NCBI GenBank assembly: GCA_049600855.1
Contig: JBMYQA010000173.1
Span: 1 to 12,490, forward strand
Direction: 5' to 3'
Source: JBMYQA01 sp049600855
GTDB taxonomy: Bacteria > Bacteroidota > Bacteroidia > Cytophagales > Flammeovirgaceae
DNA length: 12,490 nucleotides
In this document: positions 7,319 to 12,490 of the stretch, piece by piece
Layout of the letters: every line of letters begins with the position of its first letter
How positions within the stretch are numbered: position 1 is the first letter of the stretch
Made by a program: the position numbers and the translations under genes
The notes under the pieces: model-generated
The model's input: the letters and a program-made list of their open reading frames with translations, nothing else
Told to the model about the DNA's origin: nothing
The model's database searches: none

Positions 7319-7398
7319 AGGATGAATTGATTGATTTCCAAACGAGTTGCTATGCCTGTACCTGTGATGATTGGGAAGGAGTTGTATAACAAACTGAC

Positions 7399-9876
7399 TT
7401 AAAATCCCACCCTCAACCTCAGATTAGTTTGAAAGTTTTCTCCATGTAACCTCGAAAAAACGACATCAAAACGGCCAACACGGAAAATATTTTCAACCCC
7501 TATGGTCAGTTCTAGGTAATCTTTAAATGAATCGGTGTAGAGTAAGTGGCTGCCTGCAACTACTTGCCATTTTAATTTTCGGAACAGTGGAAGTTTTTGA
7601 AAGAAAAAGCCATTAAAATGATGTTCGTAGTGTCCTTCAAAAAAATTGTCTAACGTACTTTGTGCATAGTAGCTTAAATTGAAAAAAGCAGGAAGCAAAT
7701 TATTGGAAAACAGGGTTTGAGTAGTCATAAAGTGTTTATAATCCACAAAAGGCACTGTTTTATCAGATAAGAAACCGCCATAGGCTACATTAAATTCAGA
7801 ACGACCGAATAAGCCTAGCTTCACATCATCTTCTACCGAAACTTTGAAAAAATCAAAGTCAGTATCACTTCCCGCAATTCCTTTAATGGCTTTTTGATAA
7901 TAAAGGTATATGGTTGGGTAATCTGATTTTGACGCATATTTAAGATTAGGGCGCAAGTAATATTGCTGTTTAAATCGTATACGCGCTCGAATATCAAACA
8001 TAAATGCCTGATGTTCTTCAAAAATCAATGTGTTGTCATTAGGGGTTAATGGGTTATTAGAAGTAAACGCTATGCCATCCCGATCAATTCCTTGATTGGT
8101 CACGGTATTTGCCAAAGGTGTTCGATGGGCATATTCTAATGAAGAAACGATGAATAGCCCATTAAATAGTTCTTGTCCATAGGCAAAGCGTGCATACGTT
8201 TTTTCGAATAACTTCATGTAATTTCGCTCGCGCAACAAGGTATAAAGGGTATTGATAAATGGCGTAATTGGCCGATTGGCATTTAGTTGTTCTACATATT
8301 TTCCTGCTTCTACTTGGATTCGTCTGCGGTTAATTCCATTAAATCTGCGATAAAAAATACTTTTGTAATAGAGTTTATTGCTGGAAAAGCCATAGCGAAA
8401 CTGTTGGTTAAAAGAAATGTATTTATTTTTTTCCTGATTAAACTTAGAAGCCTTAATACCAAGGTTTATATTATAACCTTCTATGGTATTAAATTGAAAA
8501 TTTTCTAATAAGGAAGGGAAACTAAAGTTTACTTTTTTATAACTATTTCGATAAGTATATCCAGTAATTGCATTGATGGGTTTAAACTTATTTCGAATCC
8601 GATCCATGGAATCGAGGTAGGATTTGGATTCGTGGGCAATGGCAATGCTATCTTTTTTATAGTAATCTTCTTTTTCTATTTCCGTTAATTTTATGGGACG
8701 AGCCGCATCCCAATAGCTAGAATCCTTCTTGTTGGCTCCATCTTCTATTCGACTAATTTCCGCCCCAAAATAATTTTCTTCAAACTTTGGATTTACATTG
8801 TAATCTGAAAAAATACCAATGTAATAACCATCTCCTTTCACCTTGAATAGCGGAAAGTCGAAGAAATATTCAAAAGTTTGGGTACCCATCACCCACAGTT
8901 TTTGATCTTGCGTAACAGGCAGGTACACTTGTTTTACCAACAGTGAATCCACATAATTCACATTTCCCAAAGACTTTGACACTTTCAACTCTGTACTATG
9001 AATTCGCCATGAGCTATCTTGTAAATACATGTAACCTGAAAAAGCAGGTAAGCCTTTGCGTTTGGGAATTACCTTAATTTTATTGACGAGTACATTCCCA
9101 TCTTTAAAATCCCCTTTGAACTCATAATCGTAGTAAAGCATTGCTGTTGGAGCAATGGGAGATATGAAGTTACGTTCACTCAGCGGTCCCATTTCAATAT
9201 TGGCTCGATAGAAATTGAGGTCAAAATCTAATGCACTATTCCAGCTAAAAGCATTATTGCGCCCACTTGTTTTTGAGGAAATCATTCGTTCTTTTTTCTT
9301 ATTCGGTACTTGATAAGAAAAGTCTGAGACTGATTCGGATAAGTAAACAATACCAGAGTTGGTGGAGTCATCTTCTGCACCGGGAATGGTGATGTCAACA
9401 CCTAAAATGGTTTTGGGCGCTTTGGTAATGCGTTGCAAGCCTTTGATGTATACTTTACAGCTATACTCTTTGAGTTCATTGAGGTAGTATTTTCGTTTTT
9501 GCTGAGCTTGGCGAATCATTTCATAAGCTGGATTTTCTGCTTCGGCACTAATTTCTACGCCTTCTAATTGCAAGGCTTCTTGTTGCATCACCACATTTAG
9601 GGTAATAGGGGCATTACCCACTTGAATGGTTTTTACGACAGTTTTGTACCCGACAAATCGAAATACGAGCTGATAGTCGCCTGGTTCTAAGTCTAAAAAA
9701 TATTCTCCTTCTGAGTTTGTAGTAGTACCAATAGTACTTCCTTTAACGAATACCGTTAGAAAAGGCATGGGTGCCTGTTTGTCGTCTACTACCTTCCCTG
9801 AAATTTTTGTAGCAAGTGCAGGTAGACTCCAAATTGCCAATAATATGAAGGTTATGAGGGGTTTGAGTGTTCTCAT
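7399..9876 (-). CDS. DUF5686 outer-membrane protein with carboxypeptidase-regulatory-like domain
   Basis: This encodes an 825-residue predicted outer-membrane protein. Residues 1-22 are a signal peptide (SLPALA, then TKISG). Residues 24-110 are a CarboxypepD_reg-like (Ig-like) domain with the usual landmarks: ISGKVVDDKQAPMPFLTVFVKGS, GTTTNSEGEYFLDLEPGDYQLVFRFVGYKT, and a final VEISAEAENPAYEMIRQA linker. The middle (about 120-450) and the C-terminal half (450-825) match the DUF5686 pattern. The C-terminal half is strand-rich and aromatic-rich, with tight charged turns, and ends in LRLRVGF, the terminal-Phe signature of BAM-inserted barrels. There is no TonB plug domain, so this is not a SusC-type receptor. 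The family is widespread in Bacteroidota and its substrate is unknown. It appears to be a monocistron: the TPR gene upstream ends in a terminator, and no clear terminator was seen downstream. Confidence 0.88.
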   Translation of the reverse strand: MRTLKPLITFILLAIWSLPALATKISGKVVDDKQAPMPFLTVFVKGSTIGTTTNSEGEYFLDLEPGDYQLVFRFVGYKTVVKTIQVGNAPITLNVVMQQEALQLEGVEISAEAENPAYEMIRQAQQKRKYYLNELKEYSCKVYIKGLQRITKAPKTILGVDITIPGAEDDSTNSGIVYLSESVSDFSYQVPNKKKERMISSKTSGRNNAFSWNSALDFDLNFYRANIEMGPLSERNFISPIAPTAMLYYDYEFKGDFKDGNVLVNKIKVIPKRKGLPAFSGYMYLQDSSWRIHSTELKVSKSLGNVNYVDSLLVKQVYLPVTQDQKLWVMGTQTFEYFFDFPLFKVKGDGYYIGIFSDYNVNPKFEENYFGAEISRIEDGANKKDSSYWDAARPIKLTEIEKEDYYKKDSIAIAHESKSYLDSMDRIRNKFKPINAITGYTYRNSYKKVNFSFPSLLENFQFNTIEGYNINLGIKASKFNQEKNKYISFNQQFRYGFSSNKLYYKSIFYRRFNGINRRRIQVEAGKYVEQLNANRPITPFINTLYTLLRERNYMKLFEKTYARFAYGQELFNGLFIVSSLEYAHRTPLANTVTNQGIDRDGIAFTSNNPLTPNDNTLIFEEHQAFMFDIRARIRFKQQYYLRPNLKYASKSDYPTIYLYYQKAIKGIAGSDTDFDFFKVSVEDDVKLGLFGRSEFNVAYGGFLSDKTVPFVDYKHFMTTQTLFSNNLLPAFFNLSYYAQSTLDNFFEGHYEHHFNGFFFQKLPLFRKLKWQVVAGSHLLYTDSFKDYLELTIGVENIFRVGRFDVVFSRLHGENFQTNLRLRVGF

Positions 9877-9970
9877 TGCAGTTTGGTGTGTTTGGCTAAT
9901 TTACAGATTATGTGTGAAAAGTATGGCTGAATATAGGATGTGCGGTGTTTGGTTAGTTTCATTTAAAAAC

Positions 9971-10003
9971 AAAAAAGGGACATACTCCAAAGAGATGCCC
10001 CTT
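9971..10003 (-). terminator. Intrinsic terminator after the TPR gene
   Basis: Read on the minus strand, a 9-bp stem (aaggggcat with atgtccctt, one G-U pair; bases 10003-9995 with 9983-9975) closes an 11-nt loop and runs into a T tract at 9976-9971. It lies about 20 bases past the TPR stop codon and 95 bases ahead of the DUF5686 start, separating the two genes. Confidence 0.85.
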
Positions 10004-10023
10004 AACGAATATGCTCGAAAAAA

Positions 10024-11229
10024 TTAATCTTTCAGGATAGACTCAATACTCTCGATGTTATCTTTAACCTCCGTGTCATCAGGCTGAAGGCTATTACACT
10101 TTTTCAAGTAAGGTAAAGACTTACCTAATAGCTCTCTGTACTCAGCTTCAATTTTATCCGCCTTAGCTTGGTCAGTATACGCACCTGTTGGGCCAACTAA
10201 GTCCTCTAAACCTTTCTTGATATCATTTGCTCTTTGAATGTAGAAAGCAGCGAAGTTCAAGTTGGCACTGTAGTAATTTGGAGCAATTTCTAACGCTTTC
10301 TTGTAGTTCTCTTCTGCTTTCTCGAAGTCGCCTTTACCATCGTACAAAGCACCTAAGCTGAAGAAAGAAATCGAATCTTGAGGGTTTTTCTTTACAGTTT
10401 CAGCTAATAAGTTAATGGCATCATCTGTACGATCTAAGCGGATGTAAGACTCAATCTGGAACTTTACTAAGTCAATAGATGAAGGAGCGGCTTTTAAGCC
10501 CATGTTAGCCATTTCAAGCATTTTTTGATATTCCTTCTTGGCTTCATCTTTCTTATCTTCATCAGCTAGTTCAATTCCTTTTGAGAAGTGAAGTCTTGCC
10601 ATAGACAAGTACGGGCCTTCTTTAGGGTAGTTTAATTCCGCTAGTTTAGCAAAGCTTTTCTTCATACCTGCTTCATCTTCATCTTGTTGTGCACAAGAAA
10701 ATGCGTATAAAGCAGCTGTAGTATCTGTAGGGAAGATTTGATAACAGGTTTCAAAAGCTTTTTTCGCTCCTGTGTAATCTTGATCATTATTATAAAGATC
10801 AGCACCTTTTTGGAAGAAATGATTCTTAAATTGCTCTAACATGCCTGGAACAGGCTGGAATGTAGCAGGGTCAATGCCTTGATTATCGTAAATCTTCTTA
10901 TACTCAGGCGAATTTTCTTTTACCATTCCTTTCACTTTTTCGAAAGCTGCAAGGGCTTGACCCACAGGATCATCTAAAAGTGCTAAGTCTTCTTCCTTGT
11001 CAGAAATAGCGATTGCTTTATAAATTTCAGCTTGCAATAAATAACCTGAAGCTTTCGGTTTTTTCTTAAACTTATCACCGTTTAGGTAAGCATCTAATTC
11101 TCCTTTTGCATTGGCTAATTCGCCTTTGTCCATATACGCTCTAGCTTTGGAAGGAGAACCTTTAAATTGAGCAAAAGTGACAGTAAATGCCATTAGTATC
11201 AATGCGAAAGTCAAACTTAATCTTTTCAT
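10024..11229 (-). CDS. Secreted tetratricopeptide repeat protein
   Basis: This encodes a 401-residue exported TPR protein. A signal peptide covers residues 1-20 (TFALILMAFTVTFA, cleavage before Gln21). The mature protein is Lys- and Glu-rich and mostly helical. Clear TPR units include about 138-171 (ADLYNNDQDYTGAKKAFETC), 253-284 (RLDRTDDAINLLAETVKKNP), 287-320 (ALYDGKGDFEKAEENYKKALEIAPN) and a C-terminal one around 370-400. More degenerate helices lie before and between them. TPR arrays bind proteins, and an exported one would act as a periplasmic scaffold, but its partner is not visible. It lies 166 bp downstream of gyrA on the same strand. I recall gyrA being followed by a TPR gene in other Bacteroidota, so the placement is probably conserved. 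It is bounded below by a strong terminator. Confidence 0.9.
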   Translation of the reverse strand: MKRLSLTFALILMAFTVTFAQFKGSPSKARAYMDKGELANAKGELDAYLNGDKFKKKPKASGYLLQAEIYKAIAISDKEEDLALLDDPVGQALAAFEKVKGMVKENSPEYKKIYDNQGIDPATFQPVPGMLEQFKNHFFQKGADLYNNDQDYTGAKKAFETCYQIFPTDTTAALYAFSCAQQDEDEAGMKKSFAKLAELNYPKEGPYLSMARLHFSKGIELADEDKKDEAKKEYQKMLEMANMGLKAAPSSIDLVKFQIESYIRLDRTDDAINLLAETVKKNPQDSISFFSLGALYDGKGDFEKAEENYKKALEIAPNYYSANLNFAAFYIQRANDIKKGLEDLVGPTGAYTDQAKADKIEAEYRELLGKSLPYLKKCNSLQPDDTEVKDNIESIESILKD

Positions 11230-11350
11230 ATCTCAGAAATTTTTTTCAATAGCTTGAGCAGTAACTGCGAAAGAGTAGGAGGTTATTCTCAAGCCTTTTA
11301 CTTATTAGTGTATTAATACTTTAACCTCTGTAAGTACTAGAAGTAGTTAA

Positions 11351-11369
11351 ATAAAAAAGTGATCACTTT
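11351..11369 (-). terminator. Possible weak terminator of gyrA
   Basis: A perfect 14-bp palindrome (aaagtgatcacttt, 11356-11369) lies 27 bases past the gyrA stop. On the minus strand it folds as a 5-bp stem with a GATC loop followed by a T tract (to 11353). The stem is short and AT-rich, so termination would be leaky. An operator-like protein site is the alternative. Confidence 0.4.
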
Positions 11370-11395
11370 GATGCGGTTTATCCTCATTTATCTAC

Positions 11396-12490
11396 TTATT
11401 CAGTCGCTTCATCTGTTGTTGAATCTGCTTCTCCACTTGTTTGTTCTTGGTTTTCATCTTGGTTTTCTACGGTATCGCCTTCAGCATCTTCCTCTCCCTC
11501 TAAACGTTCAATTTTAGCTACAGAAGAAATTTCATCCGAATCATTCAATTTGATGAGGCGAACTCCTTGAGTTGCCCGCCCCATTACTCGGATAGCTGCA
11601 ATCGCCATGCGAATGGTAATACCCGATTTGTTAATTATCATTAATTCATCTGAATCAGTTACATTTTTGATGCTGATGATTTGGCCTGTTTTCTCAGTGA
11701 CTTGCATGGTTTTTACTCCTTTACCTCCTCGATTGGTAATTCGGTAATCTTCAATTACGGATCGTTTACCATAACCTTTTTCAGACACCACGAGTAAGTT
11801 GGAACTTCGATCCTGAACACATACCATACCTACTACACTATCCTGATCACCATCTAAAGTAATGCCTCGTACCCCCGTAGCTGTACGCCCCATCGCCCGT
11901 ACATGCGTTTCGTGGAAACGAATGGCACGACCAGAACGAATCGCAAGGATAATGTCACTGTCCCCATCAGTCATTTTTACATCTAATAACTTATCGCCTT
12001 CATTGATATTAATGGCATTAATACCATTTTGTCGAGGACGAGAATAAGCTTCTAGTGTTGTTTTCTTAATGACACCACGCTCAGTAGCCATCACTAAATA
12101 ATGATTATTGATGTAATCAGCATCTTTGAGTGTTTGCACATTAATAACGGCCTGAACCTTATCTCCTTGTTCAATTTGTATTAAATTTTGTAAAGGACGG
12201 CCTTTAGAGGTTTTACTACCTTCGGGAAGTTTATAAACTTTTAACCAAAATACTTTACCATATTTTGTGAAGAATAGTAAGTAATTATGGCTAGAAGCGA
12301 TAAAGAGGTGTTCAGTGAAATCATCTTGTTTGGTTGTAACGCCTCTTGACCCAACGCCTCCTCTATTTTGAGTTCGGTATTCTTTGAGCGGGGTGCGTTT
12401 GATGTATCCTTCATGCGAAATGGTAATCACCATTTCTTCGTTAGGAATCATGTCTTCAATATCAATATCATCGGCATTAAAGACAATTTC
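11396..12490 (-). CDS. gyrA: DNA gyrase subunit A, C-terminal domain (5' part beyond window)
   Basis: GyrA forms the A2B2 gyrase that introduces negative supercoils. The frame is open to the window end; bases 12452-12490 add EIVFNADDIDIED before the first internal Met. Only the last 364 residues are present: the beta-pinwheel DNA-wrapping domain without the breakage-reunion core and its Tyr. Repeated blades are visible, such as GYIKRTPLKEYRTQNRGG, RGVIKKTTLEAYSR, GRAIRFHETHVRAMGRTATG, GYGKRSVIEDYRITNRGGKG and GITIRMAIAAIRVMGRATQG. The GyrA box in the first blade reads QNRGGVG (12350-12370), differing from the E. coli QRRGGKG at two places. The final 34 residues (11399-11500) are an acidic tail with 15 Asp/Glu and no basic residues, which argues for GyrA over ParC. 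Confidence 0.96.
   Translation of the reverse strand, partial: EIVFNADDIDIEDMIPNEEMVITISHEGYIKRTPLKEYRTQNRGGVGSRGVTTKQDDFTEHLFIASSHNYLLFFTKYGKVFWLKVYKLPEGSKTSKGRPLQNLIQIEQGDKVQAVINVQTLKDADYINNHYLVMATERGVIKKTTLEAYSRPRQNGINAININEGDKLLDVKMTDGDSDIILAIRSGRAIRFHETHVRAMGRTATGVRGITLDGDQDSVVGMVCVQDRSSNLLVVSEKGYGKRSVIEDYRITNRGGKGVKTMQVTEKTGQIISIKNVTDSDELMIINKSGITIRMAIAAIRVMGRATQGVRLIKLNDSDEISSVAKIERLEGEEDAEGDTVENQDENQEQTSGEADSTTDEATE

Larger units (their letters stand above)
6953..7398. other. 446-bp gene-free region rich in palindromes
   Basis: It lies between the 5' end of the DUF2339 gene and the 3' end of the DUF5686 gene, both on the minus strand. I find no credible protein gene, tRNA or promoter consensus. 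It holds a 36-bp palindrome (7087-7122), a 163-bp imperfect palindrome (7156-7318) and a doubtful 25-codon frame (7312-7389). Weak extra arms gcttgt/acaagc occur at 6981-6986 and 7011-7016. Any promoter for the DUF2339-DUF3999 pair should lie here. Confidence 0.7.

Noticed and set aside
9767..10027. 86-residue + strand open frame
   Set aside because: It overlaps the 5' end of the DUF5686 gene in antisense and runs through the TPR terminator. No signal peptide or family pattern; an out-of-frame shadow.
11279..11328. gaggtta/taacctc arms with an inner gtattaatac palindrome upstream of the TPR gene
   Set aside because: Arms are only 7 bp with a 36-nt loop in AT-rich sequence, so chance is likely. 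No promoter consensus was found there either.
11862..12047. 61-residue + strand open frame inside gyrA
   Set aside because: It is wholly antisense to the conserved gyrase pinwheel coding sequence, a shadow of gyrA codon usage.

Overview
The window reads as a moderately AT-rich chromosomal segment of a Bacteroidota bacterium, probably of the Cytophagales type. The evidence is a PorD/DUF4835 homologue (a type IX secretion accessory found in Bacteroidota), a DUF5686 outer-membrane protein with a carboxypeptidase-regulatory-like N-terminus, a Bacteroidota-style release factor 1 and gyrase A, and start codons that mostly lack Shine-Dalgarno sequences. No phage, CRISPR array, tRNA, rRNA or intact transposase gene was seen. 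The genus cannot be fixed from this window.

Layout. Bases 1-724 (+) hold the C-terminal two thirds of prfA, followed at once by a strong intrinsic terminator. Two short + strand envelope genes come next: a predicted small outer-membrane beta-barrel (785-1471) and a lipoprotein with a PsbP/Mog1-like look (1508-2056). They converge on a minus-strand block of porD/DUF4835 (2118-3020), a DUF3999 protein (3109-4332) and a DUF2339 polytopic membrane protein (4310-6952). The last two overlap by 23 bp and look like a translationally coupled pair. A 446-bp gene-free region (6953-7398) follows. It contains a 36-bp near-perfect palindrome and a 163-bp imperfect palindrome with 22-bp terminal inverted repeats bordered by TA dinucleotides, which is a candidate MITE-like element. 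Then, all on the minus strand, come DUF5686 (7399-9876), a secreted TPR protein (10024-11229) and the C-terminal domain of gyrA (11396 to beyond the window end). A good terminator lies between the TPR gene and DUF5686, and a weaker candidate lies between gyrA and the TPR gene.

How it fits together. Apart from two housekeeping genes cut by the window edges (translation termination and DNA supercoiling), the content is cell-envelope biology: outer-membrane barrels, a lipoprotein, a type IX secretion accessory, and an uncharacterised inner-membrane/periplasm module (DUF2339 + DUF3999). That module is the best candidate for an undescribed system. A protein with about 20 or more membrane spans and a duplicated cytoplasmic-looking coiled coil is coupled to a membrane-anchored periplasmic protein whose first half resembles a discoidin/galactose-binding sandwich. 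The non-coding palindromes upstream of the pair are the most unusual DNA-level features.
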